Program-made: the position numbers and the translations under genes | Part shown: positions 1 to 9,675 of the stretch, piece after piece | How the letters are laid out: each line of letters opens with the position of its first letter | Numbering within the stretch: the stretch's first letter is position 1 | DNA from: Oceanihabitans iliipiscarium | Lineage (GTDB): Bacteria > Bacteroidota > Bacteroidia > Flavobacteriales > Flavobacteriaceae | NCBI RefSeq assembly: GCF_042686125.1 | Contig: NZ_JBHUOV010000007.1 | Span: forward strand, 62,001 to 126,000 | Direction of reading: 5' to 3' | DNA: 64,000 nt | Notes under the pieces: generated by a model | Database searches by the model: none | Told to the model about the DNA's origin: nothing | What the model saw: the letters and a program-made list of their open reading frames with translations, nothing else

Positions 1-78
1 AACGTTATTTCAGCGCTTCAATCGAGTGGAGGTAAACTTTCAGGTATCTTAAAAACATTATCTCAAAAAGAGGGATAA
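1..78 (+). CDS. rplJ: Ribosomal protein L10, C-terminal fragment
   Basis: The window opens inside an open frame that reads 25 codons to a TAA at 76-78 and ends in the short stretch LSQKEG. Its place directly before rplL and the flavobacterial-type ending (GGKLSGILKTL) fit L10, which anchors the L7/L12 stalk on the 50S subunit. The start lies outside the window. The assignment rests on gene order and this short tail. There is a 63-base gap to rplL, so the two are probably co-transcribed. Confidence 0.85.
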   Translation, partial: NVISALQSSGGKLSGILKTLSQKEG

Positions 79-141
79 TTTAAATAGTACGCACTTTTAC
101 AATTATATATTAAATTAAAAAATTATTAAAACGATAGACAA

Positions 142-519
142 ATGGCAGATTTAAAAGATTTCGCAGAACAATTAGTTAACCTAACAGTAAAAGAAGTTAA
201 TGAGTTAGCTACTATATTAAAAGACGAGTATGGTATTGAGCCTGCTGCTGCAGCTGTTGCTGTTGCTGCTGGTGGTGCTGCTGCTGGTGGAGACGCTGCA
301 GAAGAGCAAACTGAATTCGATGTAATATTAAAAGCAGCTGGTGGTTCTAAATTAGCAGTTGTAAAATTAGTTAAAGAATTAACTGGTTTAGGTTTAAAAG
401 AAGCTAAAGGTTTAGTTGATGAAGCGCCAAGCGCAATCAAAGAAGGAGTTTCTAAAGACGAAGCTGAAGGCTTAAAAACTTCTTTAGAAGAAGCTGGAGC
501 AGAGGTTGAGCTTAAGTAA
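142..519 (+). CDS. rplL: 50S ribosomal protein L7/L12
   Basis: The 125-residue product forms the flexible stalk of the large subunit that recruits translational GTPases. Residues 1-35 are the dimerising N-terminal helices. An alanine/glycine-rich hinge occupies about 36-55. The globular C-terminal domain follows, with the conserved EKTEFDVIL-like and GLGLKEAKGLVD segments and the ending EEAGAEVELK. Length matches the family (about 120-125). The ATG at 142 follows an A-rich leader with no Shine-Dalgarno box, as is usual in Bacteroidota. It lies between rplJ and rpoB in the classical rplJL-rpoBC order. The hinge is coded mostly by GCT and GGT, which gives a spurious antisense reading frame. Confidence 0.98.
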   Translation: MADLKDFAEQLVNLTVKEVNELATILKDEYGIEPAAAAVAVAAGGAAAGGDAAEEQTEFDVILKAAGGSKLAVVKLVKELTGLGLKEAKGLVDEAPSAIKEGVSKDEAEGLKTSLEEAGAEVELK

Positions 520-542
520 GCTTAGCAACCAAACAACATAAA

Positions 543-579
543 GGTTTAGGTCTGGAGTATATGCTCTAAGACCTAGACC
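543..579 (+). promoter_or_regulatory. Hairpin in the rplL-rpoB intergenic region
   Basis: An 11-bp stem pairs 543-553 (GGTTTAGGTCT) with 569-579 (AGACCTAGACC), with one G-T wobble and extra pairing possible inside the loop. No long T-run follows. This is seen in the sequence. By analogy with the attenuator and RNase III site known between rplL and rpoB in E. coli, I infer a partial terminator or processing site that sets the ratio of ribosomal protein to polymerase mRNA. Confidence 0.6.
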
Positions 580-643
580 ATTTTGCGTATATAATCACAA
601 CATATACGTGTCACATTTTTTTTAATCAAAATTCCGTCCATTG

Positions 644-3600
644 ATGTTAGTAAAACAAGCTGAAAGATTAAATTTCTCATCTATTATCAATAGAACTGAA
701 TATCCTGATTTTATGGATATTCAAATAAAATCCTTTCAGGATTTTTTCCAGTTAGAAACAAAATCTGAAGAACGAGGTGATGAAGGTCTATACAATACCT
801 TCATGGAAAACTTCCCAATAACAGACACACGTAATCAATTTGTATTAGAATTTTTAGATTACTTTATTGATCCACCTAGATATACCATTGAAGAATGTAT
901 AGAAAGAGGACTTACTTATAGTGTTCCATTAAAAGCAAGGTTAAAGTTATATTGTACAGACCCTGAACATGAAGATTTCGAAACCATTGTTCAAGATGTG
1001 TACTTAGGAACGATACCTTACATGACACCTTCTGGTACGTTTTGTATCAATGGTGCAGAACGCGTTGTAGTGTCTCAATTACATCGTTCTCCTGGTGTGT
1101 TCTTTGGGCAATCTTTCCATGCCAATGGTACAAAATTATACTCTGCTAGAGTAATTCCTTTTAAAGGCTCTTGGATTGAGTTTGCTACAGATATTAACTC
1201 TGTAATGTATGCTTACATTGATAGAAAAAAGAAATTACCTGTAACAACGTTATTTAGAGCTATAGGCTTTGAACGTGATAAAGATATTCTTGAAATTTTT
1301 GATTTAGCTGAAGAGGTTAAAGTATCAAAATCTGGCCTAAAGAAAATTTTAGGACGTAAACTTGCTGCTCGTGTATTAAATACATGGCATGAGGATTTTG
1401 TGGATGAAGATACAGGTGAAGTTGTATCTATAGAACGTAATGAAATCGTTCTTGATCGTGATACGGTTTTAGATAAAGAAAATATTGAAGAAATCCTTGA
1501 AGCTAATGTGAAAACAATTCTTTTACATAAAGAAAGCGCTGAACAAGGTGATTATGCAATTATTCATAATACGCTTCAAAAAGATCCTACTAACTCTGAA
1601 AAAGAAGCGGTAGAACATATCTATAGACAACTACGTAATGCTGAGCCGCCAGATGAGGAAACTGCTCGTGGTATTATAGATAAACTTTTCTTTTCTGATC
1701 AACGTTACTCTTTAGGAGAAGTTGGTCGTTATAGAATGAATAAAAAATTAGGTTTAGATATTGGAATGGATAAGCAAGTACTTACCAAAGAAGATATCAT
1801 TACCATTATAAAATATTTAATCGAGCTTATCAATTCTAAAGCTGAAATTGATGATATTGACCACTTATCAAACCGTCGTGTTCGTACAGTAGGAGAACAA
1901 TTATCTCAACAATTTGGTGTTGGTTTAGCACGTATGGCACGTACAATTCGTGAGCGTATGAATGTACGTGATAACGAAGTATTTACTCCAATTGACTTAA
2001 TTAATGCGAAGACTTTATCGTCTGTTATTAATTCTTTCTTTGGTACAAATCAGTTGTCTCAATTTATGGATCAAACCAATCCTCTTGCAGAAATTACGCA
2101 TAAGCGTCGTTTGTCTGCACTAGGACCTGGAGGTTTATCTCGTGAAAGAGCTGGTTTTGAGGTACGTGATGTTCACTATACTCACTACGGAAGACTTTGT
2201 CCAATTGAAACTCCTGAAGGACCAAATATTGGTTTAATTTCTTCACTTTCAGTATATGCTAAAGTCAACTCAATGGGATTCATTGAAACACCTTATCGTA
2301 AAGTAACTGATGGAGTTGTAGATATTAGTAGCGACCCAATTTATTTAAGTGCTGAAGAAGAGGAAGAGAAAATGATTGCTCAAGCTACGGTAAAAGTAGA
2401 TGATAAAGGAAAAATTCTTCATGATAAAGTTATTGCTCGTCAAGAAGGAGATTTCCCTGTGGTAGAACCAACAGCTATTCATTATACAGATGTTGCGCCT
2501 AACCAAATCTCATCTATTTCTGCTTCATTAATCCCTTTCTTAGAACATGATGATGCCAACCGTGCATTAATGGGATCAAACATGATGCGTCAGGCTGTAC
2601 CATTATTACGTCCACAAGCTCCTATTGTTGGAACTGGTCTAGAACGTCAAGTGGCTTCTGATTCACGTGTACTTATAAATGCTGAAGGCGATGGTGTTGT
2701 ACAATATGTTGATGCTAACGAAATTGTTATTAAATATAACAGATCTGATGATGAAGCTAAAGTAAGCTTCGATTCTGATACTAAAACATATCCTTTAACT
2801 AAGTTTAGAAAAACAAACCAAGGAACGTCTATTAACCTTAAACCTATTGTAGTTAAAGGTGATAAGATTACTAAAGGGCAAGTTTTATGCGAAGGTTATG
2901 CAACTCAAAAAGGTGAACTTGCATTAGGAAGAAATATGAAAGTGGCTTTTATGCCATGGAAAGGATATAACTTTGAGGATGCGATTGTAATCTCTGAAAA
3001 AGTAGTTCGTGAAGATATCTTTACATCTATTCATATTGATGAGTATTCTCTTGAAGTTAGAGATACGAAACTTGGTAATGAGGAATTAACGAACGACATT
3101 CCAAATGTAAGCGAAGAAGCAACTAAAGATTTAGATGAACATGGAATGATTCGCGTTGGAGCAGAAGTAAAACCTGGCGATATCCTTATTGGAAAAATAA
3201 CACCAAAGGGAGAAAGTGATCCAACACCTGAAGAAAAATTATTACGTGCTATTTTTGGAGATAAAGCAGGCGATGTTAAAGATGCATCTTTAAAAGCTTC
3301 ACCTTCATTACATGGTGTCGTTATAGATAAGAAATTATTTTCTAGAGCGATAAAAGATAAACGCAAACGTGCTCAAGATAAAGAGGATATTGCTCAACTT
3401 GAAGCTTTATATAACACTAAGTTTGATGATTTACAAGCTGTTTTAGTTGAAAAACTATTCACACTTGTTAACGGAAAAACTGCTCAAGGGATTTTCAATG
3501 ATTTAGGTGAAGAAGTCCTTCCTAAAGGAAAGAAATTTACGCTTAAAATGTTAAATGCTGTTGACGATTATACACATTTAACGTCTGGTACTTGGACAAC

Positions 3601-4456
3601 TGATGCCAAAACCAATAAGTTAGTTGCAGATTTAATTCACAACTACAAGATTAAAGAAAATGACCTGCAAGGAGCGCTAAGACGTGAGAAATTTACCATT
3701 TCTGTTGGAGATGAATTACCTGCAGGAATTATTAAATTAGCTAAAGTTTATATCGCTAAAAAGCGTAAACTTAAAGTGGGTGATAAAATGGCTGGACGTC
3801 ATGGTAACAAAGGTATTGTTGCTCGTATTGTTCGTCAAGAAGATATGCCTTTCTTAGAAGACGGAACACCTGTTGATATTGTTTTAAATCCACTTGGTGT
3901 ACCTTCTCGTATGAATATTGGGCAGATTTATGAAACCGTATTAGGTTGGGCTGGTCAAAAATTAAATCGCACCTATGCGACACCAATTTTTGATGGTGCA
4001 ACACTAGAGCAAATTAACGAGTTTACAGATGAAGCTGGAATCCCAAGATTTGGACACACATATTTATATGATGGTGGAACAGGAGATCGTTTTGATCAAC
4101 CAGCATCTGTAGGTGTTATCTATATGCTGAAATTAGGACACATGGTCGACGATAAAATGCACGCACGTTCTATAGGACCATACTCATTAATTACGCAACA
4201 GCCTCTTGGTGGTAAAGCACAGTTTGGTGGTCAGCGTTTTGGTGAAATGGAAGTTTGGGCTCTTGAAGCTTATGGTGCTTCAGCAACCTTACGTGAAATT
4301 TTGACCGTGAAATCTGATGATGTTATTGGTAGAGCAAAAACATACGAAAGTATTGTTAAAGGTGAACCAATGCCTGATCCAGGATTACCTGAATCATTCA
4401 ATGTATTAATGCATGAATTAAAAGGTTTAGGATTAGATATCAGATTAGAAGAGTAG
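644..4456 (+). CDS. rpoB: DNA-directed RNA polymerase subunit beta
   Basis: The 1270-residue beta subunit carries the rifampicin-pocket and catalytic-lobe segments (for example GPGGLSRERAGFEVRDVH, ETPEGPNIGLI, KVGDKMAGRHGNKG) and the C-terminal GEMEVWALEAYGA clamp motif. The length is usual for Flavobacteriia. A TTG at 641 immediately precedes the ATG at 644. I chose ATG because flavobacterial RpoB normally begins Met-Leu. The rifampicin region QLSQFMDQTNPL shows no obvious resistance substitution. rpoC follows after 32 bases, so the pair forms one transcript, possibly tuned by the upstream hairpin. Confidence 0.98.
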   Translation: MLVKQAERLNFSSIINRTEYPDFMDIQIKSFQDFFQLETKSEERGDEGLYNTFMENFPITDTRNQFVLEFLDYFIDPPRYTIEECIERGLTYSVPLKARLKLYCTDPEHEDFETIVQDVYLGTIPYMTPSGTFCINGAERVVVSQLHRSPGVFFGQSFHANGTKLYSARVIPFKGSWIEFATDINSVMYAYIDRKKKLPVTTLFRAIGFERDKDILEIFDLAEEVKVSKSGLKKILGRKLAARVLNTWHEDFVDEDTGEVVSIERNEIVLDRDTVLDKENIEEILEANVKTILLHKESAEQGDYAIIHNTLQKDPTNSEKEAVEHIYRQLRNAEPPDEETARGIIDKLFFSDQRYSLGEVGRYRMNKKLGLDIGMDKQVLTKEDIITIIKYLIELINSKAEIDDIDHLSNRRVRTVGEQLSQQFGVGLARMARTIRERMNVRDNEVFTPIDLINAKTLSSVINSFFGTNQLSQFMDQTNPLAEITHKRRLSALGPGGLSRERAGFEVRDVHYTHYGRLCPIETPEGPNIGLISSLSVYAKVNSMGFIETPYRKVTDGVVDISSDPIYLSAEEEEEKMIAQATVKVDDKGKILHDKVIARQEGDFPVVEPTAIHYTDVAPNQISSISASLIPFLEHDDANRALMGSNMMRQAVPLLRPQAPIVGTGLERQVASDSRVLINAEGDGVVQYVDANEIVIKYNRSDDEAKVSFDSDTKTYPLTKFRKTNQGTSINLKPIVVKGDKITKGQVLCEGYATQKGELALGRNMKVAFMPWKGYNFEDAIVISEKVVREDIFTSIHIDEYSLEVRDTKLGNEELTNDIPNVSEEATKDLDEHGMIRVGAEVKPGDILIGKITPKGESDPTPEEKLLRAIFGDKAGDVKDASLKASPSLHGVVIDKKLFSRAIKDKRKRAQDKEDIAQLEALYNTKFDDLQAVLVEKLFTLVNGKTAQGIFNDLGEEVLPKGKKFTLKMLNAVDDYTHLTSGTWTTDAKTNKLVADLIHNYKIKENDLQGALRREKFTISVGDELPAGIIKLAKVYIAKKRKLKVGDKMAGRHGNKGIVARIVRQEDMPFLEDGTPVDIVLNPLGVPSRMNIGQIYETVLGWAGQKLNRTYATPIFDGATLEQINEFTDEAGIPRFGHTYLYDGGTGDRFDQPASVGVIYMLKLGHMVDDKMHARSIGPYSLITQQPLGGKAQFGGQRFGEMEVWALEAYGASATLREILTVKSDDVIGRAKTYESIVKGEPMPDPGLPESFNVLMHELKGLGLDIRLEE

Positions 4457-4488
4457 TTAATTAATTAAATTCATTTCAACCATTTATT

Positions 4489-7400
4489 ATGGCAAGAAAA
4501 CAAGATAAGAACACAGTACAGAGATTTAATAAAATCTCGATTGGTTTAGCTTCACCAGAATCTATATTAGCAGAATCTCGAGGAGAAGTATTAAAACCTG
4601 AAACTATAAATTATCGAACGCATAAACCAGAACGAGATGGTTTATTCTGTGAGCGTATTTTTGGTCCTGTTAAGGATTATGAATGTGCTTGTGGTAAATA
4701 TAAACGTATTCGCTACAAAGGTATTGTTTGTGATCGTTGTGGTGTTGAAGTAACAGAAAAGAAAGTACGTCGTGATCGTGTAGGACACATTAATTTAGTT
4801 GTTCCTGTTGCTCATATTTGGTACTTCCGTTCGTTACCAAACAAAATAGGTTACCTTTTAGGATTACCTTCTAAGAAATTAGATATGATTATTTACTACG
4901 AACGTTATGTAGTAATTCAACCAGGTATTGCTAAAAATGCTGAAGGAGAACCATTACAAAAAATGGATTTCTTAACAGAAGAGGAATACCTAAATATCTT
5001 AGAAACTTTACCAAAAGAAAATCAATACTTAGAAGATACAGACCCAGACAAGTTTTTAGCTAAAATGGGAGCTGAATGTTTAATTGATTTATTGGCGAGA
5101 ATAGATTTAGATGCATTATCTTATGAATTACGCCATAAAGCTAATACAGAAACGTCTAAACAACGTAAAACTGAAGCTTTAAAGCGTTTACAAGTTGTTG
5201 AAGCTTTACGTGAATCTAATGAAAATAGAGAGAATCGTGCAGAGTGGATGATCATGAAAGTTGTGCCAATTATCCCGCCAGAATTAAGACCATTAGTGCC
5301 TTTAGATGGTGGACGTTTCGCCACTTCAGATTTAAATGATTTATACCGTCGTGTTATTATTCGTAACAATCGTCTTAAAAGATTGGTAGAGATTAAAGCT
5401 CCTGAAGTGATTTTACGTAATGAGAAACGTATGTTACAAGAATCAGTTGATTCATTATTTGATAACACACGTAAATCATCTGCAGTAAAAACTGATTCAA
5501 ACAGACCATTAAAATCATTATCAGATTCACTTAAAGGTAAACAAGGACGTTTCCGTCAAAACTTATTGGGTAAACGTGTTGATTATTCTGCACGTTCGGT
5601 AATTGTTGTTGGACCTGAATTAAAATTATATGAATGTGGATTGCCTAAAAATATGGCAGCTGAACTTTATAAACCTTTCGTTATTAGAAAACTAATAGAA
5701 AGAGGTATTGTAAAAACAGTAAAATCTGCAAAGAAAATTATAGATAAAAGAGAACCAGTAGTTTGGGATATTTTAGAAAATGTTTTAAAAGGACATCCAG
5801 TACTTTTAAATCGTGCTCCTACATTACACAGACTAGGTATTCAAGCTTTCCAGCCAAAATTAATTGAAGGAAAAGCGATTCAATTACACCCATTAGTTAC
5901 CACTGCATTTAATGCCGATTTTGATGGTGACCAAATGGCTGTACATTTACCTTTAGGACCTGAGGCTATTTTAGAATGTCAGCTATTAATGCTAGCTTCT
6001 CATAATATCTTAAATCCTGCAAATGGTTCACCTGTAACTGTACCTTCTCAAGATATGGTACTGGGTCTTTATTATATGACTAAACTGCGTCAATCAACTA
6101 AAGACTTAAAGGTTAAAGGTGAAGGCTTAACGTTCTATTCAGAAGAAGAAGTAACTATTGCTTATAATGAAAAACGTGTTGACTTAAATGCGGCAATTAA
6201 AGTAAGAGCTTTAGACTTTAATGAAAATGGTGAGTTAGTACCTCAAATTATTGAGACTACTGTTGGACGTGTAATTTTTAATAGAAACGTACCAAAATCA
6301 GCAGGATTTATTAATGAAGTATTAACTAAAAAGTCATTAAGAAATATTATTGGTGACATTTTAAAAGTAACTTCAGTACCAGAAACTGCAGCATTTTTAG
6401 ATGAGATAAAAACTTTAGGATATTATTACGCTTTCAAAGGTGGATTATCGTTTAGTTTAGGTGATATTATTATTCCACCAGAAAAGCAAAGTATGATTGA
6501 CAAAGCGAACGGCTTAGTTGATGGTATTATGGGGAATTATAACATGGGACTTATAACAAATAATGAACGTTATAACCAAGTTATTGATATATGGACTTCA
6601 ACAAACGCAGAGCTAACCGAGTTGTCTATGAAACGTATTCGTGAAGACCAACAAGGATTTAATTCTGTATATATGATGCTTGATTCTGGAGCTCGTGGAT
6701 CTAAAGAACAGATTCGTCAGTTAACAGGAATGCGTGGATTAATGGCTAAGCCTAAAAAATCTAACGCAGGAGGTGGAGAAATTATTGAAAACCCGATTCT
6801 TTCTAACTTTAAAGAAGGACTTTCAATTTTAGAATACTTTATCTCTACTCACGGTGCACGTAAAGGTCTTGCCGATACGGCACTTAAAACTGCCGATGCA
6901 GGTTACTTAACGCGTCGTTTGGTTGATGTATCTCAAGATGTTATCGTAAATACTGTAGATTGTGGTACTTTAAGAGGTGTAGAAATTGCGCCACTTAAAA
7001 AGAATGATGAAGTTGTTGAAACTTTAGAAGAAAGAATCGTTGGTCGTATTTCATTAAATGATATCTACAATCCATTAACAGAAGAATTATTAGTTGGTGC
7101 TAATGAGTTAATTACAGATGATATTGCTAAAGCAATTGAAAATTCTCCAATTGATAAAGTTGATGCACGTTCACCATTAAGTTGTGAAGCCAAAAAAGGT
7201 ATTTGTGCTAAATGTTATGGAAGAAATCTTGCTACTGGTAAAATGGTACAACGTGGTGAAGCAGTAGGAGTTGTGGCAGCACAATCTATTGGTGAACCAG
7301 GAACTCAGTTAACCCTTCGTACATTCCACGTTGGTGGTATTGCTGGTAACATTTCTGAAGAAAATAAATTGGCTGTTAAATTTGATGGTATTGCTGAAAT

Positions 7401-8790
7401 TGAAGATCTTAAAACTGTAAAAAGTGTTGATGGAGAAGGTAATACAGTAGATGTTGTAATTTCTCGTACATCAGAACTTAAGTTGGTAGATAAGAAAACA
7501 GGTATAACATTAAGTACGAATAACATTCCTTATGGTTCTTATGTCTATGTGAAAAATGGAGACAAATTAACTAAAGGTGACGTCGTTTGTCAATGGGATC
7601 CATATAATGGTGTGATTATTTCAGAATTTGCTGGAAAAGTCCGTTATGAAAATATAGAACAAGGTGTTACTTATCAAGTAGAAATTGATGAACAAACAGG
7701 TTTCCAAGAAAAAGTAATCTCTGAATCTAGAAATAAGAAATTGATTCCAACACTTCTTGTAGAAGATGGAAAAGGTGAAGTTATCCGTTCTTATAACCTA
7801 CCAGTTGGAGCCCATATAATGATTGATGATGGTGAGAAAATTAAGGTTGGTAAGATCTTAGTTAAAATCCCTCGTAAATCTGCTAAAGCTGGAGATATTA
7901 CTGGAGGTTTACCTCGTGTTACAGAGTTGTTTGAAGCACGTAACCCTTCAAACCCAGCAGTAGTAAGTGAAATAGATGGTGTTGTGTCTTTTGGGAAAAT
8001 TAAGAGAGGTAATCGTGAGATTATTATAGAATCTAAACTAGGAGACATTAAAAAATATCTAGTTAAACTATCAAATCAAATTCTTGTTCAAGAAAATGAC
8101 TTCGTGAAAGCAGGAATGCCTTTATCTGATGGTTCAATTACGCCAAACGATATTTTAAATATTAAAGGACCATCTGCTGTTCAACAATACTTAGTAAATG
8201 AAGTACAAGAAGTGTATCGTTTACAAGGGGTAAAAATTAATGATAAGCATTTTGAAGTTGTTGTAAGACAAATGATGCGTAAAGTTAGAATTATTGATTC
8301 TGGCGATACTATCTTCTTAGAAGATCAATTGGTTCATAAAGCTGATTTTATTGAAGAAAATGATGGCATTTTTGGAATGAAGGTTATTGAAACAGCTGGA
8401 GATTCTTCAACTTTAAAAGAAGGTCAAATTGTCACAGCACGTGCATTAAGAGATGAAAATTCTATTTTACGTCGTGAAGATAAAGCCTTAGTAGTTGCTA
8501 GAGATGCTAGACCTGCAACGGCAACACCAATTTTACAAGGTATTACAAGAGCGTCATTACAAACGAAATCTTTCATATCTGCGGCATCGTTCCAAGAAAC
8601 AACTAAGGTTCTTAATGAAGCTGCTGTAAATGGTAAAGTTGATACTTTAGAAGGACTTAAAGAAAATGTTATCGTAGGACACAGAATTCCAGCAGGAACA
8701 GGAATGCGTAACTATGAAAATATTATTGTAGGTTCTAAAGAAGAGTTTGATCAAATGATGCAAGCAAAACAAGAAGTGAATTATAACTAA
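4489..8790 (+). CDS. rpoC: DNA-directed RNA polymerase subunit beta'
   Basis: The 1433-residue beta' subunit has the N-terminal zinc ribbon (Cys66, Cys68, Cys81, Cys84). The catalytic Mg2+ loop NADFDGDQM is at residues 475-483, with Asp477, Asp479 and Asp481. The second cysteine cluster (CEAKKGICAKCYGR) and the trigger-loop/bridge region (ARGSKEQIRQLTGMRGLM) are also present. Length fits the family in Bacteroidota. It starts at ATG 4489 just after rpoB and is followed by a strong intrinsic terminator, which ends the ribosomal/polymerase operon. Confidence 0.98.
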   Translation: MARKQDKNTVQRFNKISIGLASPESILAESRGEVLKPETINYRTHKPERDGLFCERIFGPVKDYECACGKYKRIRYKGIVCDRCGVEVTEKKVRRDRVGHINLVVPVAHIWYFRSLPNKIGYLLGLPSKKLDMIIYYERYVVIQPGIAKNAEGEPLQKMDFLTEEEYLNILETLPKENQYLEDTDPDKFLAKMGAECLIDLLARIDLDALSYELRHKANTETSKQRKTEALKRLQVVEALRESNENRENRAEWMIMKVVPIIPPELRPLVPLDGGRFATSDLNDLYRRVIIRNNRLKRLVEIKAPEVILRNEKRMLQESVDSLFDNTRKSSAVKTDSNRPLKSLSDSLKGKQGRFRQNLLGKRVDYSARSVIVVGPELKLYECGLPKNMAAELYKPFVIRKLIERGIVKTVKSAKKIIDKREPVVWDILENVLKGHPVLLNRAPTLHRLGIQAFQPKLIEGKAIQLHPLVTTAFNADFDGDQMAVHLPLGPEAILECQLLMLASHNILNPANGSPVTVPSQDMVLGLYYMTKLRQSTKDLKVKGEGLTFYSEEEVTIAYNEKRVDLNAAIKVRALDFNENGELVPQIIETTVGRVIFNRNVPKSAGFINEVLTKKSLRNIIGDILKVTSVPETAAFLDEIKTLGYYYAFKGGLSFSLGDIIIPPEKQSMIDKANGLVDGIMGNYNMGLITNNERYNQVIDIWTSTNAELTELSMKRIREDQQGFNSVYMMLDSGARGSKEQIRQLTGMRGLMAKPKKSNAGGGEIIENPILSNFKEGLSILEYFISTHGARKGLADTALKTADAGYLTRRLVDVSQDVIVNTVDCGTLRGVEIAPLKKNDEVVETLEERIVGRISLNDIYNPLTEELLVGANELITDDIAKAIENSPIDKVDARSPLSCEAKKGICAKCYGRNLATGKMVQRGEAVGVVAAQSIGEPGTQLTLRTFHVGGIAGNISEENKLAVKFDGIAEIEDLKTVKSVDGEGNTVDVVISRTSELKLVDKKTGITLSTNNIPYGSYVYVKNGDKLTKGDVVCQWDPYNGVIISEFAGKVRYENIEQGVTYQVEIDEQTGFQEKVISESRNKKLIPTLLVEDGKGEVIRSYNLPVGAHIMIDDGEKIKVGKILVKIPRKSAKAGDITGGLPRVTELFEARNPSNPAVVSEIDGVVSFGKIKRGNREIIIESKLGDIKKYLVKLSNQILVQENDFVKAGMPLSDGSITPNDILNIKGPSAVQQYLVNEVQEVYRLQGVKINDKHFEVVVRQMMRKVRIIDSGDTIFLEDQLVHKADFIEENDGIFGMKVIETAGDSSTLKEGQIVTARALRDENSILRREDKALVVARDARPATATPILQGITRASLQTKSFISAASFQETTKVLNEAAVNGKVDTLEGLKENVIVGHRIPAGTGMRNYENIIVGSKEEFDQMMQAKQEVNYN

Positions 8791-8819
8791 TTGTTGTCGT
8801 TCATTACATTATATTTATA

Positions 8820-8850
8820 AAAGAATCCTGCTATTGCAGGATTCTTTGTT
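8820..8850 (+). terminator. Intrinsic terminator of the rpoBC operon
   Basis: A perfect 11-bp stem pairs AAGAATCCTGC at 8821-8831 with 8836-8846. The loop has four bases and a T-rich tail follows. It sits 30 bases after the rpoC stop and before the DUF3467 gene, so that gene is probably transcribed by read-through or from its own promoter. Confidence 0.9.
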
Positions 8851-8867
8851 TAAAACTTAAAATTATT

Positions 8868-9185
8868 ATGGCAGAAGATAAAAACAAAAAAAAACAAGGA
8901 CAAATCAATATTGAACTAGATGAGAAAGTTGCAGAAGGAATATATTCTAACTTGGCTATAATCAATCATTCAGTATCAGAATTTGTAGTCGATTTTGTTA
9001 GTATAATGCCTGGCACACCAAAAAGTAAGGTGAAGTCTAGAATTATATTAACACCGCAACACGCAAAACGTTTACTTAAAGCATTAAATGATAATGTGAC
9101 ACGCTTTGAAAATGCTCATGGTGAGATAAAAGACTATGAACAACCTCCAATTCCTTTAAATTTTGGACCAACAGGAGAAGCATAA
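8868..9185 (+). CDS. DUF3467 family protein
   Basis: The 105-residue product matches the DUF3467 family in length and features. It starts with a lysine-rich head (residues 1-12), followed by the IELDEKVAEGIYSNLAIINHS core and a central PGTPKSKVKSRIILTPQHAKRLL segment. It ends with a proline-rich IPLNFGPTGEA tail. This family is commonly found directly after rpoC in Bacteroidota. Its role is not established. The position after the polymerase genes suggests a link to transcription, but that is inference only. Terminators flank it on both sides. Confidence 0.88.
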   Translation: MAEDKNKKKQGQINIELDEKVAEGIYSNLAIINHSVSEFVVDFVSIMPGTPKSKVKSRIILTPQHAKRLLKALNDNVTRFENAHGEIKDYEQPPIPLNFGPTGEA

Positions 9186-9194
9186 ACAAGTATC

Positions 9195-9226
9195 AAATCC
9201 CTTTTATTATAAAGGGATTTTTTTTG
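9195..9226 (+). terminator. Intrinsic terminator after the DUF3467 gene
   Basis: A perfect 10-bp stem pairs AAATCCCTTT at 9195-9204 with 9211-9220, with a six-base loop and a run of T. It works for the rightward transcript. The leftward side lacks a T-run. Confidence 0.88.
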
Positions 9227-9259
9227 TTAATACTTTGTATATATAAAGGCAGCAAACAA

Positions 9260-9493
9260 TTAACATGCTTCCTTCTTATTATGACAATATTGTAATGCGC
9301 CAGATGGACATTTCTTAATCTGGTTAATTATTTTACGATTGTCATTTACGCCATCAAGATTAATCCAAGGTATAACTGTAGTTCTGAAAACTTCAGATAA
9401 TTCTTTAGCGCAACGCTCTGCGTTAATGCAAATTTTTGGGTTGAATGTGACAGTAATGTCCTCATTACTAAACACGTTAGTTTGAATTTCCAT
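9260..9493 (-). CDS. Divergent 4Fe-4S mono-cluster protein (Fer4_19-like)
   Basis: This small 77-residue protein has the cysteine pattern of the mono-cluster ferredoxin family. Cys22 and Cys28 lie in ICINAERC, Cys62 in KKCPSGAL, and further cysteines are at 70 and 77. The CPSGAL motif is the hallmark of the C-terminal cluster ligand. It likely carries one iron-sulfur cluster for electron transfer in the cytoplasm; the partner is unknown. No signal peptide is seen. It stands alone on the minus strand, convergent with the DUF3467 gene. Confidence 0.8.
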   Translation of the reverse strand: MEIQTNVFSNEDITVTFNPKICINAERCAKELSEVFRTTVIPWINLDGVNDNRKIINQIKKCPSGALQYCHNKKEAC

Positions 9494-9675
9494 AAGTAGT
9501 TAGATTTGGGATCTATCAAAATCAATATATAAACTTACATTAATGGTTAATAAATTAATCGATAAAATGCAAAAAACACAGGATAAAGTGTAGTTTTTTA
9601 ATCAAATCTCCTAGTTTAACACCAATTTTTAGATTGTAGTAAGAATGATTTTATGGTATTTAAATGCGCTTTTTT

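Noticed and set aside
126..440. 104-codon antisense frame over rplL
   Set aside because: It is Ala/Ser-rich only because it mirrors the GCT/GGT-rich hinge of L7/L12. It has no promoter and no family resemblance.
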